This document shows positions 22,319 through 33,969 of a DNA stretch of 64,000 bases, piece by piece (positions within the stretch are counted from its first letter, which is position 1; each line of letters starts with the position of its first letter). A model generated the notes under the pieces. It saw only the letters and a list, made by a program, of their open reading frames with translations. It made no database searches and had not been told where the DNA came from. The position numbers were made by a program, and so were the translations under genes. This stretch comes from Calliopum simillimum (taxonomy: Eukaryota > Arthropoda > Insecta > Diptera > Lauxaniidae), in the NCBI GenBank assembly GCA_951812925.1, contig OX638372.1:70945407-71009406 (forward strand), read 5' to 3'.

Positions 22319-23505
22319 CTAGAAAAAATTGCGCACTGCAATTTTTTTGCTTAATGTTTTAGGACCACTGTAGAGGCCGAAAACCAAAAAGGTGACCTCG
22401 CACAACCCTGCGCTTCAGCCACCATCTTGAAATATATTTGATTCGATTTATTTCGTTTCCGATTGGTCGCACAGAAAAAAAATATTGAACTTAAATTACT
22501 GCCAATAAAATTTAATTTCACGTATTTTTGATCTCGGGCGCGGTATCCATAAGTTGCCAATGTAACAAAAATCAGTTTTTTTCCATTTTGACCCACTGGG
22601 AGTTGATATTTCAAAATGTTGGAATCATGAAATTTGTAGTGCTTGTAAAAATAAGCAAAATAGTTTTTAAATGAAGTGATTACCTCAATTTATTGGTTCT
22701 AGAGTTATGATAAGTTGTCTTTTTAAAAATAAAATGCGTGTAAAAAATGTATCTACTAATATATAAAAATGAGATTTTGTTTGTTTGTTTCTTATTGTTA
22801 TGTTTGTTATTTATGGACTCGGAAACAAACTGACCGATTTGAATGAAATTTTCACAATTAGAAAAAGCTAGGTCACAGGCTAAAAAATGGACGGTGCCAC
22901 GCCCCTTTAAAAATTTATTTGTACTATCTCTAAAACTTATTGACGCAGATAATTGAAATTTGGTACATGTATAAAGTGCGTTAGGACAAATAATTGTCGG
23001 TGAAAAAGTGGGCGGTACCAACAAAAGGAATAAAATCATCATATATCAGTGGGTGATAATGGAAGAAAACTGATTTTTGGTAAATTTGGCGGCCTCTACC
23101 GCTCGAAATATTTACTCACGGATACCGCGTTCGAGATCAAAAATACGTGGAATTTTATTGGCAGTAATTTTTGTTCAATATTTTTTCTGTGCGACCAATA
23201 GGAAACGAAATAAACTGAATCAAATATACTTCAAGATGGCGGTTGATGCGCAGTGTGGTACACTGGTCCTTAAAACATCCCAGTGTGCCAGGCGGTTCAT
23301 ATCTTCGCTTTTTTACCCGTTACGGATCCGTTACTGATCCGTTGGCGGGAGAGATTCCCAAAAAAAAAGTGATTCGTTTTTTTTTTGGAATTTCTCCCGC
23401 AAACGGATCAGTAACGGATCCGTAACGGATAAAAAAGCGGAAATTTGAACCGTCTGGCACACTGGGATTAAGCAATAAAATTCCAGTGTGCAATTTTTTT
23501 CCAGG
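22319..23505. mobile_element. Foldback element with Helitron-family sequence in the middle
   Basis: 22319-22615 and 23041-23275 (continuing after an insert at 23467-23505) are inverted copies: for example CGCACAGAAAAAAAATATTG on the left and its complement at about 23180-23205. The middle (22735-23040) carries GGTGCCACGCCCC and GGGCGGTACCAC, words of the dispersed Helitron-like repeat. The right arm is interrupted by a hairpin MITE at 23276-23466; the left arm shows the uninterrupted site. Confidence 0.75.
23276..23466. mobile_element. Palindromic hairpin MITE, ~190 bp
   Basis: CCAGTGTGCCAGGCGGTTCA at the left pairs with TGAACCGTCTGGCACACTGG at the right, and the whole insert folds on itself around the A/T run near 23375 (GGATCCGTTACTGATCCG against CGGATCAGTAACGGATCC). 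Comparison with the other foldback arm (TAAAACATTAAGC at about 22350, reversed) shows the pre-insertion site, with AT at both junctions. No coding capacity. Confidence 0.8.
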
Positions 23506-24122
23506 TTTTTTTTTTTTTTACTGTACTTTAAATTTTTAGGAAGATTATTTAAAAAAAAACAATTGTTTTTTCCAAAAATTAAACTTCGGTAACTGTGCTT
23601 TTGAGGATATTTAAATGAATAAAAACTATATCTAAATTTTCCATAGTCATAGTTTATTCACTTTGTTTATTCCGTTTGTAATATATAAGTAGATATCTAT
23701 ATACATTGTCGAGGATTGGTTCCATTTTGCAAATTTATTTTACATTTTTGTTTGTTGTGCCAACGCTTTTCGATTTGAAGCGCTCAGCTTTAGCAGAAAT
23801 CAAAAGCTTTAGCCAAGTACATAAATGACTTTCAAATAAACTTGTTTTGCATATGAGAAGAAACGGGATATTGGGGCCAATTGCAACAGAGCTCTAAAAA
23901 GAATAAAGAAACTGCCACTGCGCATGTCAACTTTGTTTTGCTAGCGGATCATGTGATCAGCTTTAAACAAAGAAACTGCGTCGCCATATTGGAAAAATGG
24001 CGTCCAAAATCAGTTTTTTACAAATATCTCTTTAACGGTTACATTAAGTGAAAAATATCGTGGTGCACTATTATAGCTTATAAAATTTTCTATAAAAATG
24101 AACATTGATTTTTTTAATTGAA
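23506..24122. other. Unassigned stretch
   Basis: AT-rich with no recognised gene or repeat. Confidence 0.4.
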
Positions 24123-24692
24123 CTTTTAGTCATATATTTGCAAAGATCGATTTACATATAAATCTATCAATGCATTTTCTAACAAATAATTATGACAAAT
24201 TAAGGAACGGATTAAAATCCAATGGAATAGCTGTACCAAATATCAATAAATAACACAAACAACAATAATGACATCAAGGCTTACGTAATAACACACAAAC
24301 AAAACTGGCAAAAGTCGGATTCGCAGCCGGGCAAGGATGGTGCATTGGTCTAACGACTTGTGCTACCGACCGGGAGGTCCTTAGTTCAACTCCCGCCCAG
24401 GCCAAAACACAAAAGTTTTTCAACTTGCAATTTTTCAATAATAATTAATTAAGTGAAATAAATATAATTATAATTACAATAAAAATAGTCTGTTGAGTCT
24501 TTGTGGCGAGAGACGAAACATATGTCACTATAGCCGTGTTTTTAATCCGTTCCTTAATTTGTGATAATTATGTGTTAGAAAATGCATTGATAGATTTATA
24601 TGTAATTCGATCTTTGCAAATATATGACTAAAAGTTCAATTAAAAAAATCAATTTTCAATATATAAATGTCATTAAGTAACACACTTAAAAC
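24123..24692 (+). mobile_element. Third, rearranged copy of the tRNA-like/hammerhead repeat
   Basis: 24123-24220 is an inverted piece covering the end of a unit and the first ~55 bases of the next. 24221-24692 is then in direct orientation, running from the mid-unit phrase TACCAAATATCAATAAATAA through the tRNA-like segment (box A 24338-24348, box B GTTCAACTC 24384-24392), the ribozyme region and about 110 bases of the next unit. An inverted 5' part joined to a direct 3' part is the pattern that twin priming leaves when a LINE machinery inserts an RNA. Overall several per cent diverged from the array at 1-1163. Confidence 0.85.
24479..24542 (+). ncRNA. Decayed hammerhead ribozyme
   Basis: Stem I, stem II (with one G-U pair), GAAA, stem III and the GTC|A cleavage position are preserved, but the core reads CTGTTGA at 24490-24496 in place of CTGATGA. 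That single core change should abolish or cripple cleavage. This gives a natural inactive comparison for the two intact copies. Confidence 0.75.
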
Positions 24693-25029
24693 AGTTTGAA
24701 GGCACTCTTCTAGGGAATTGAACGACCTACAAAATGCATGCACATTTTTTTTTCTAGGACGAACCGTTTTGGAGTTATTTTGAAAAAACGGTTTTTTTCT
24801 AAATTTTAGGTTTGCTTAAAAAATATCTCCCAAACTACAGGTCAAACGAAAAAAAACAATATCTTCTCTTCTTATACGAGATAAAATTGTATGTTTGTTT
24901 TTTTTGTTTGTTTCTTTGTTTTTTTGTTTGTTTCTTTGTACTTATTTCTGTGCCAATATTTTTTCTCGAAAACGGCTACAGCGATTTTAATGAAACTTGG
25001 AGTAGTGTTAGATATTAGCATACAATGAA
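24693..25029. other. Unassigned, with TTTGTTTGTTTC simple repeat
   Basis: A T/TTTG-rich stretch at 24890-24945 precedes the repeat family at 25030. No gene. Confidence 0.4.
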
Positions 25030-25940
25030 GAATGAGCTAGGTTTGAACTTTGTAAATGCTCACCAGAGGGCGTGGCACAGCCTTAAATTTAAAATTTGAT
25101 TTAGTAATAACTCGCAAACCATACAAGGTATTTGGATGAAATTTGGTGAGCGGGTACGGGTTAATAATACCTCGTAACGGACAAAAAGTGGACGGGATCG
25201 AAGAAGTGCCACGCCCACTTTTCAGCCCTTGAAAATTTTGATTCAATATTACTCGAAAACGACTAACAATTTTGATGAAAATTTAGCAGATGTTACCTCT
25301 GCAAACAAGGCTTAATATGTGATATGCCGTTATATTGGGAAAACTCGTTGAAGGGCGTGGCATCGCCCACAAAAATATAAAACGGTATAAAAAGAAAACT
25401 AATAAAGCAAACATTCTGAAATTAACTGTGAGGTGCGTAATTGCTAAAAGGCATCTCTGTTCTGAAAGTGGGCGAAATATTGTCGTTGCGCGTGGAACCT
25501 CCCAAACAAGCAAAATACGTTAAATGCTATTTTTCCCAAATGTTACAAGATATTTTAATGAAATTTGGTATGTAGGTACTGCTTATTAATGCCTTATAAT
25601 AACCGAAAAGTGGGCGGTATCGAAGAAGTACCACGCCCCTTTTTAACCGTTGAAAATTTTGATTCAATATTACTCGAAAACGACTCCAACAATTTTAATG
25701 AAAATTTAAGAGATTGTACCCTTGAAAACAAGAGTTAATATGTGATATGCTGTTATACATATTGGAAAAACTCGATGAAGGGCGTGGCACCGCCCACAGA
25801 AATATAATACGCTTTAAAAAGAAAACTACTAAAGCAATCTTTCTGAATTTAACGTAAGGGAGTCTACTTGCTATTAGGCACCTATGACCTGAAAATGGGC
25901 AGAATATCGCCGCACAATGGGAGATTGTGGCCATAAATAG
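25030..25940 (+). repeat. Helitron-family repeat, two tandem units of ~420 bp
   Basis: 25110-25530 and 25535-25935 carry the same series of phrases: ATGAAATTTGGT, AGTGGGCGGTATCGAAGAAG with ACCACGCCC, GATTCAATATTACTCGAAAA, AGGGCGTGGCACCGCCCACA, AAAGAAAACTA. The GGGCGTGGCACCGCCCAC word is the hallmark of the dispersed non-autonomous family whose clean Helitron ends are seen at 35436-37022 and 49750-50290. Confidence 0.75.
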
Positions 25941-26174
25941 GTAAAACTTGAAAGTGCTATGGATTTAAAAAATTTTTACGCGAATCGTCAGATAATACTT
26001 AGGGACGGAAAAAAAAACTATAAAAGTTTAAAATTTTGTTTTGGTTTAGCAACGCAGTGAGCCCAAAGTTGGACTTTAAACAGAAAAAATGCTCTACAGA
26101 ACTTTTAAAATTAGGAACTGCTGGATAAACGCTCTAGTTAATTTGTTTTAAGCCCGATCCACTAATGTAGCATA

Positions 26175-26815
26175 TCGTTAGAAAGTATATTGTTTCTTCT
26201 TTGTTAAAAATATATTTTTTTTTTTTTGCCGATGGTATGTGAATTATAGTGATTTTTCAAATGTTAAAAAAAAAAATGGTAAAAATGGAAAAATTGCAAA
26301 CTTTGACATTTAAAAAAAAAAAAAAATACATTTTCTGATTTACATTATTTTTCAATATAATATGTGGCCAAGTATGCTTAATCGAAATGCAAAGTCCCTA
26401 CTGCTTTTTTTGAGAACTTTTTTTTATGAACTTTTTCATATTGTGGTTTTTGACGGGACAAAATAAGTTGACTTTTTTGGAACGCTATTTTTAATTCGTT
26501 TGCATCGAAATATATCGAGATAGCATTTTGTAAAAAAGTACAAGCATTTAGCTTTTAAAAAAACATTTGTTTGAGTTTTTATGTATGTTAGGTGAATTAT
26601 GGTGATCTTTCGAAAATTTAAGCTTAAAAAGCCAAAATCGATAAATTTTACAAACTTTGACATTAAAAAAAAAAAAAAATACATTTTCTGATTTTCATTA
26701 TTTTCCAATATAATATGTGTCCAAGTATGCTTAATCGAAATGCAAAGTCCCTACTGCTTTTTTTGAGAACTTTTTTTTCTACGAGTTTTTTCCTGTAGCA
26801 GTTTTTGAGAAAAAA
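26175..26815 (+). repeat. Tandem duplication, ~360 bp unit
   Basis: 26300-26420 and 26660-26775 share CATTTTCTGATTT, CCAAGTATGCTTAATCGAAA and GTCCCTACTGCTTTTTTTGA in the same order. A third, weaker copy is visible at 27465-27530 (GAGTATGCTTAAACGAAT). Confidence 0.75.
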
Positions 26816-27159
26816 AAATATTTTTATTTCCTTACATTCTGCAGCGTTTTACAATATATATATTTATCAATTTTAAGCTTACAGTCTTCTTAAATTCCAA
26901 AAAAAAAAAATTTAAGAAAAGGGTGATATGTAAGGGGTATATTTCCTCCCTTTAATCCCCCTTGGGACTCACCCTTTCTTAAAATAAGCCAAGAGCATAT
27001 TGAATTTAGTAATAAATGATAATTTCTATCAGAAATCGTACAAAAATTCCGACTCAATACTTCAATTATAAACTAAATTTTTTATTTTTTTTGGTAACCT
27101 TTGTTTGTTGTTGGATAATTTTGTAGGTCATATAAAATCAAATTGACTTTCAGTCAACA

Positions 27160-27260
27160 TCGTTATAATATTGGTTGTGGTGCTGATGGCTAAAGTACGC
27201 ATCTATCAAACAATGCATTGCAATCCACACGAAAGGTTTCCCTGTCAAATTTTTACAAAT
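27160..27260 (+). repeat. SINE-like fragment with tRNA-like head
   Basis: TTGGTTGTGGTGCTGATGGC at 27170 matches the copy at 27600-27700; the box B part has decayed. Confidence 0.5.
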
Positions 27261-27599
27261 AGTAAAAACAATAATGTTTTTTTTTCTCTAATGCATAATT
27301 GTTTTAAAAAAAAAAAAAAAATTGCTAATTTTTAATATGGTACAGTAGAAAATGACATTAAAAAAAGCCAAAACCGAAGAATTTCTATGACTATGTTTTT
27401 TTTACCTGTGCATTTTGCCTAATGTAAATCATTATCCGTTCAAAACAACAAAATTAAAAAAAATGCATTTCTGGATTAACGTAATTTTTTTTAAATATGT
27501 GGGTGAGTATGCTTAAACGAATTTTTTTTTTGTAAACTTTGTCATTTGATAATTTGGTAAAAGGTCATTCAATAACAAATTGATTTTCAGTCAACTTCA

Positions 27600-27695
27600 G
27601 ATTGATGTTGCTTGTGGTGCTGATGGCTAACGCACGCATCTGTCACTACCACACTGGAGGTTCTCCTGGTTCAAATCTGTCCCCAAACTTGATTT
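27600..27695 (+). repeat. tRNA-derived SINE-like element
   Basis: Box A-like TGGTGCTGATGG near 27618 and a good box B GTTCAAATC near 27672 are 50 bases apart. A diverged copy lies at 27160-27260, preceded by the same TTTCAGTCAAC phrase, so this is a dispersed tRNA-derived repeat and not a tRNA gene. It is a different family from the hammerhead unit although the layout is similar. Confidence 0.6.
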
Positions 27696-27789
27696 GATCG
27701 CCAATTTAAGCCAAAAGAATTGCAATGAAAAAGTTTCTAGTGCGGACTATTTTTTCTGATAGTTTTTATGAAAATAATAAATAAAATGT

Positions 27790-28320
27790 TTAAAGGGCGT
27801 GACAACGCCTACTTTTTTAGTGGAAATTATTTGTAATAATATCTTTAACATTTTTGCTAAACATCATCAATCTGCATTAAAGATTTTCGGAGATATTGAT
27901 AAGTTAATTTTTTTTTTGGTAGGCGTGGCACTGCCCATTTTTCTAGTGCGGATTATTTTTTCTGATGGTCTTTTCATATGTACCAAATAATATCTATCTT
28001 CGTCAAATATTTTCAGAAATATGATGAATTTTTTTTTTTTGAAGGCGTGGTACCGCCCATTTGTCCGGTGAACAATTTTTGTCCTGATGATTTTTACACA
28101 TTTACCAAATCTCATTTATCTGCGTCAAAGAGTTTCGGTGATATGATTAGTCAATTTTTTGGGGGGCGTGGCACCGCCCACTTTTTTAGAATATAGCTTA
28201 GCCTTTTTTGTACTAGCATAATATAAAAACTTCTTTAAAATCGGTTACTTAGTTTCCGAGTTCATAAGGGACGAATACACAAACAAACAAAATCTAGTTT
28301 TTACAAAGTAGATTTTCGTT
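27790..28320 (+). repeat. Helitron-family repeat, degenerate
   Basis: Four near-copies of GGCGTGGCACTGCCCATTTT are spaced about 115-125 bases apart (27795, 27920, 28045, 28165), each followed by a phrase like TTTGTCCTGATGATTTT and CATCAATCTGCATTAAAG. Ends near 28300 with AAACAAACAAAATCTAG. Confidence 0.7.
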
Positions 28321-28339
28321 TATTCCTCATAACTTCAAA

Positions 28340-28790
28340 ACTATAAAAGATAGCGCAAAATTTTTAACATTTTTGAAATTAGCGGGGTCAAGTTATTGAA
28401 AATTGATACCCATTTTGAAAAAAAATTGGGACCACGCTCCAACTTTGTATGGGAGGTAGGCGTGTCCGTCGGCGGATTTTGTTCATATTCACAGATTTTT
28501 ATTATTTTAATGTAAAAAACATCTGTACCAAATTTCAATAGCCTAGCTCTATTATAACTATATATGACCGCCGTTCCATACAAACCCTCCCATTGTGCGC
28601 CGGTGCGCGTGGAACCTCCCATACAAGTAAAACAAATAAAATGCTATTTCTCGCAAATGCTATAACATATTTTGATGAAATTTGGTATGCGGATCTGGAT
28701 CATGAGAATCTAAAGCATAACGAAAAGTGGGCTTTGTTCAACAATTGCCACGACCACTTTTTACCAAAATAAAAATTTTAGTCAATAACT
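28340..28790 (-). repeat. Dispersed repeat, empty-site partner of 43201-44470
   Basis: Its reverse complement matches 43215-43305 joined directly to 44339-44470, including CAATGGGAGGGTTTGTATGG, GAGCTAGGCTATT, the TTAA target and CCGCCGAC. It therefore shows the locus before insertion of the TTAA-flanked element. The far end (28640-28790) reads ATGAAATTTGGTATG as in the Helitron family. Confidence 0.7.
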
Positions 28791-28845
28791 CAGGCACAAA
28801 AAAAAAAAAAAAAAATGGAATGAACTTTTTATTTTTAATATGCAG

Positions 28846-28979
28846 TCTTATGTACTTTTTGACGCTGAATTCGTCTTCATCAGCAGAACTGTTATTATAT
28901 CTCCAGGATTTTGAAATATCTTTGCTTGAAGTTGAAGAAAACGCTGTGATCAGTCTTAACTGCGTGTCTACAAGAAAAG
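28846..28979 (+). other. Possible short exon, weakly supported
   Basis: TTTTTATTTTTAATATGCAG is a fair 3' splice site, an open frame follows (SSSSAELLLYLQDFEIS, then LEVEENAVISLNCVSTRK), and AAG|GTGAAA is a fair 5' site. The reading phase does not fit directly after the exon at 21975-22256, so either another exon lies between them or this is chance. No domain recognised. Confidence 0.25.
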
Positions 28980-29387
28980 GTGAAATCCTTTTTCATTAAT
29001 GGCGTTGAATAGCCACACTCTTCGTTATCAAAACATCCTTGTTTACTTTTCCAATAGGTCTTTTACTTTTCGAGGCAAGATTTTTTGAAGATAAGATATT
29101 TCAGACCCCATACAAGATACGAAATATTTTGGGTGCGTGCCATATCCCATTTATTTAATTTTTTGATATTGTTCTATACCATTCCACACTTTCCAAATTT
29201 TTTCTTATTATTATTCTCATCGGTTAATTTATCATTTTGAAAGCATGAACATTGGAGGTGAAAAGGTACGAATTCCATCACAAAAAATAGCTATGAATAA
29301 TAACATCGACTAAAATAATAAGACCAGATTGTTGACCGAGCAGGGATCGGTCTCCTGGTACTGTAGCTTATAGTGCAAGTAATTCCC

Positions 29388-31255
29388 TATTTATTTATTT
29401 ATTTATTTAAATTTCATTTACTGAGCCATTTGCTCTCATAAACTACAATGAATTTCATAATTCATACAACAAAATTAAAAGAAAATTAAAATAAATGGAC
29501 GAGACCAAAGATTATAAGTCCCATGTAGAAAGCATCTGTAGTAGTAGTGGTTACAAAAAAAGGAAGAAACAGTTCAAATAGTACCTGAAGAAAGCATTTT
29601 GAATATACAATTGAAGAATATACTCGTAAGAGTTCCTACAATTGATCTTCTGAACTCTTTATCCAGGAACTATGGCACAACAAAGAAAGGTGCTCACGAA
29701 CCTCTCCAGCGCTAGAAAGAAAACGCTATAAAATGTAACCACTATCTTGAGGAAGAGCTCTGGAAGGAGCGCTATGACCATGGCGCTAGATAGCTGCCTT
29801 TGTGGAAGCTGGTACTAGGTATAACCAATTTTAAAGGATGGCCTCATCCGGCCGAGGAACGCTATGACCATGGCGCTAAATAGTTGTCTTTGTGGAAGCT
29901 GCTGCTAGGTATAACCAGTTTTAAAGGATGGCCTCATCCGGCCGAGGAGCGCTATGACCATGGCGCTAGATAGCTGCCTTTGTGGAAGCTGCTACCAAGT
30001 ATTACTATTGCTAAAGCAAGGACTCATCCAGCCGAGTAGATGGCTGAACGCTGCAGAGTTTAGCTAGTGGCCAACATCCGTTCGGAAATAGCCATGTGCG
30101 AATAACAGCATAACAAGTGATGAGCCTTAACTTTATACTAGCATCAGGTTATCTGAAACGATAAAGTTTTATGATTTATCAAGAAAACACAAAATGCTGT
30201 GTTTGGTAACATTCTGTGCTTGATTAAAATCAATAGCCACATAAACATGGTTGAAATCAGAGCACGCATTTCGGAAGGGCTCATGTAACAGATAATTAGA
30301 TCTGCAAGTATTTAAGTGCAGCAGTTCGAACCTTCTCATTGGTCGTTGAGGCACATTAATGAGTATTTGATTTAAAAGGTCCTCGCTTAGAACACATCCA
30401 TTAATAAGCTTAATAATGAATAAAGTATTCAGCATTATTCTCCTGTTCTTTAGAGACGGTAAGTTGATTAACTTTAGTCTGTGTTCATATGGTGGTAAAT
30501 GAACTGTTGGATCCCAAGCAAAACTTCGCAGACAAAAAAGCAAGAACTGCTTTTGAACCGATTCTATTGCGTGTATGTAACATTGATACCGAGGGCACCA
30601 AACTACGGAAGCATATTCTAAAATTGGTCTCACCAAAGATGAAAACAAAGTTTTTGTGATATATGGATCACAAAACTCTTTGAACCAGCGCTTTATGAAG
30701 CCAAGAACACATTTAGCCTTATTGATCATTCGGTCTATATGAATATTAAACTTTAGTTTCGGATCCATTGTTACGCCTAAGTCCTCAAAAGAGTTGCGAT
30801 TTTCGAGGGTATGATTACCAATGTAATAATTACATGAAAGTGGAGTTTTGCGAGTAAAAGACATGTGCATGCATTTCTTTAAATTTAGTTTCATGCAGTT
30901 AGCTTCACACCAGCTAAAAATACTGTTTAAGTCATGCTGTAGATACGTTGACTCAAATTCGTGCTTAAGAGGATAAAAAAGCTTGACGTCATCAGCGTAC
31001 ATTAAGATATTACAGTATCTTAAAACAGTTAAATCGTTTATAAAAATATTAAAAAGCAGAGGACCAATGTGAGAGTTTCATTAACAGAAGCTTGTGATTT
31101 ACTACGTCAAAAGCTTTGCTAAAATCAGTATAGATTACGTCGGTTTGAAAACCATTTGCGAATTGACTAATAGTCATATTAGTGAATTCCAATAAATTAG
31201 TTACTGTAGATTTTCCTGGTAGGAACTTTTGGATAACGCCCTCTACAGCAGCCAA
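29388..31255 (-). mobile_element. Non-LTR retrotransposon A, 5' truncated and internally deleted
   Basis: On the minus strand 31255-31049 codes the fingers of a reverse transcriptase (FLPGKSTVTNLLEF, then DVIYTDFSKAFDVVNHK). 31002-30169 codes the palm and C-terminal part with catalytic MYADDVKLF, then EYASVVWCPRY and an uninterrupted run to the stop at 30169. The VPQGS segment between them is lost by an internal deletion. The 3' end at the left edge is a (TAAA)n tail, seen as TTTATTTATTTATTTA at 29388-29409. The clade is not certain (CR1/Jockey-like by its YADD and C-terminal layout). Related to element B at 33970-35216. Confidence 0.8.
29767..30036 (-). repeat. 90 bp tandem repeat in the 3' region of non-LTR element A
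   Basis: Three units start at 29767, 29857 and 29947 with GAGCGCTATGACCATGGCGC; the first two are over 90 per cent alike, the third diverges at its end. They lie between the end of the coding region and the tail, so they are part of the 3' untranslated region. Confidence 0.85.
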
Positions 31256-31872
31256 GGGAAACTAAAAATAAAAAACAAAAAAATTTTTTTATATTTTTTG
31301 GACAATATTTAACAACGTCCAAAAGAAATTTTGTCAATATATATAATAGTTTTCTCATAATAAAATTTTTAAAAAGTGTTTTTTTGTTTTCAATTACAAA
31401 GGCAAAGAGATTCTTTATGACAAACACCACTCTCTAGATAAAATTTTGATTTGAACTTTTTGTATGGGAGGATAAACCAATCCAGCAAAACGGTTAACAC
31501 GGTTAAGAATGACCTATTTCCCGTCAGACCAAATTTTTAACTAGTACAGTGCAATTATTTCATAAAATTTGAAATTGGTTGGCCCACCCCTGTTTAAAAA
31601 AATATTAGTATTATAGGTTTATTTTATTTTTTTCTGAATATTAAACTTTTGTAATTTAAGATTAAATTGTAAAACTTAAACTTAAGCTCTTGTTGTAAAC
31701 TTGTTGTTTAAATACTTGAATTTATGCATGAATACAAATCTAGTTTTTATTTGTATTCAATCAAATATTTTCAATTCATTTTGTCAGTCTCGAAAATATT
31801 CTTGAAAATAAAAGGTTCGTTTTTTGTAGTTTGATTTTTTTTTAATTTAAAAGAATCTAAAGATTTTTCATT
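31256..31872 (+). other. 5' LTR remnant of gypsy element 1 (left edge not resolved)
   Basis: The sequence up to CA at 31869-31870 stands directly before a tRNA primer site, so its right part should be LTR. The left border could not be fixed because no second LTR is present in the window. AT-rich, with an AAATAAAAGG stretch near 31806. Confidence 0.4.
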
Positions 31873-31885
31873 TGGCGACGAGGAT
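31873..31885 (+). other. Primer-binding site, tRNA-Ser type
   Basis: TGGCGACGAGGAT is complementary to the 3' end of insect tRNA-Ser (acceptor ending CCTCGTCGCCA), counting the added CCA. It stands two bases after the LTR end and 17 bases before the gag start. The same motif recurs at 53871. Confidence 0.8.
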
Positions 31886-31902
31886 TTTAAAACAAATTTA
31901 TA

Positions 31903-33420
31903 ATGGACATGCAGGCTCTTTCACAAATTCTACAGCAAATGCAAGCAGCTAATCAGCAATTTATGGCGCAGATGTTATTGGAAAACCAGCAGATGTTAGC
32001 AAAAACTCTGAAGACTGATCACAAGGCTGCATCGATTTCATCATTTCGCGGTTTCAATAAGGCAGTCGACAAATAGCAAACTTACATGTTGCAGTTGGAG
32101 TAACATTTTCTCGCTAACGGAGTTGACGAGGATGAACAAAAGCGCGCATGTTTTTTAAGCTGGATTGGTAGCGAGTCACTCGAACTCCTCCAAAAAATGT
32201 TCAACGGGAAAGTTCAAGAAAAAAATTATCAAGAGTTAGTTTCTACACTTCATGACCATTTCGTCAAGAAGCAGCATGTTCTTGCAGCTAGGTTCAAGTT
32301 CTATCGGACAACTATGAAGTCAAATCAATCTTATGCCGAATGGGTCGCAGAGATTCGTGGTGCAGCTAAAGAATGCATGTTCCAATGTGAGAAAGAGGGG
32401 TGCTCGGAATCATACGTAGATAATAATATTCGCGATATGATTGTAATCCATACCCCTCATGATCGTGTGCGTTCGTCCGCGCTTCAAAAGTCGAATCCAA
32501 CGCTGGAGGAAGTCCTTCAAATCGAAACAATTTACGAAGACACCATGAACACTTGTTCTGAAATCAAAGGTGAAGCAAGCCAATCGTCTGAAATCAATCA
32601 AGCTCAAGCAATTCATCATTTTCAAAATCATACTGGAAAACAAGGCCAGACTCAAAATCGAAGCCCAGCTAAAGAAATACGCAAGTCTTGTCCAGGTTGT
32701 CGTAAGTCACATCAACGAAATCAATGCTTTCATTACAAGATTAAATCAAAATGTAATACTTGCTCTAAAACTGGTCATTTATCGAGTGTTTGTCAGTCAT
32801 CTCAAAATATTTCCTCAAATCGGTTTAAGTTTACAAAACCTAACAGGAATTCAAGGTCAAAACATCAAGGGGAAGTTAACCTTGTCGAAGACGAATTTGA
32901 AACAATTGGTCTAACCGAAATCATTGAACCAGATTTCGAAAATGTTCAAGAGACATCGAGTTCTGATATCAGCACAGAAAAATTTTTTCTTAATATCGTA
33001 GTTAACAATCAAAATTTGAGTTTCCAAGTTGATACAGGTGCGATCTGTACTCTTGTAGGCATTTCTGGTTACCAAAAATTAGGTCAACCAAAGTGTAGAA
33101 GTACAAACAAAGTTCTTAGGATGTATGGTGGGAATATACTTCCAATGATTGGAACAACTATTGTTGATGTTACCTGGAACGGATCAACTCTACAGTTGCC
33201 GCTTCTAGTCGTTAATAACGTTAATGCTTTAAATATCCTTGGCTTGGATTGGTTCCGGACATTGAATTTTCAAGTCAATATTCCTTCAAACCAAATCGTG
33301 GCCAATCAATGCCACTTATCCTCTCTTAGTACACAATCTCATCAGGTTTCAAAGCTGAAATCGTTTTCAAATCAGACGATCGTCCAAAGTTTTTCAAGCC
33401 ATACCTTTCGCGCAGTATGA
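31903..33420 (+). pseudogene. Gypsy element 1 Gag-protease region
   Basis: From ATG 31903 one frame runs to 33420 with two in-frame stops (TAG 32074, TAA 32101). The N-terminal part is Gln/Met-rich (LQQMQAANQQFMAQMLLEN), followed by a typical retrotransposon capsid region. Two zinc knuckles come next (CPGCRKSHQRNQC, CNTCSKTGHLSSVC), then an aspartic protease with the active-site DTGA triad in FQVDTGAICTLVG and the downstream ILGLDWF motif. The frame then breaks at about 33410, where reverse transcriptase continues in another frame. Proteins of this kind build the intracellular particle. The stops mean it is dead, although most of the frame is very well preserved. Confidence 0.9.
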
Positions 33421-33968
33421 CGCTGTGCGCACTGAACTCGACCGACTCACTTCTTCAAAGGTATTAAATCCTATTAAGTCCAGTGAATGGGCTGCTCCAA
33501 TCGTTATTGTCAAAAAGCAGATTGAGAATCTCTACAGATTTTAAAGTTACTCTTAATCCACAGATAGAGATTGACAGATATCCAATTCCTCGGATAGAAG
33601 AGTTATTTCACAAACTCCAAGGTGGCCAATTTTTCACTAAAATTGATCTAAGCGACGCTTATCTTCAAATTGAGCTATCCGATTCTTCAAAAAAACTCAT
33701 GGTCGTCAACACACCTTTTGGATTATTTCAATATCAAAGGTTGCCATTCGGAATTTCTAGTGCTCCAGGAATTTTTCAGAGATTTATGGGAGAAGTTCTT
33801 GCTGGAATTCCTGGAAGTACGGTGTATCTTGATGACATCATTTTGACCGGGGTCACTAACGAAGATCATATTAAAAATGTGAATGCAGTGTTCAACAGCC
33901 TCGAACACCATGGACTCAGGTGCAAAAAAGAAAAATGCTTCTTTGCAGAAAAATCCGTCGAATACGTT
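33415..33968 (+). pseudogene. Gypsy element 1 reverse transcriptase, N-terminal half
   Basis: After a frameshift near 33410 and a second near 33520, the reverse transcriptase reads through LNPQIEIDRYPIPRIEELF, the first catalytic Asp in TKIDLSDAYLQI, LPFGISSAPGIFQ and the intact second box VYLDDIILTG. At VEY (about 33968) it is cut by the minus-strand non-LTR element B and resumes at 35217. The core residues are all present, so inactivation comes from frameshifts and insertions. Confidence 0.9.
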
Positions 33969-33969
33969 T

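Noticed and set aside
24479..24542. Active third hammerhead
   Set aside because: The core has CTGTTGA in place of CTGATGA.
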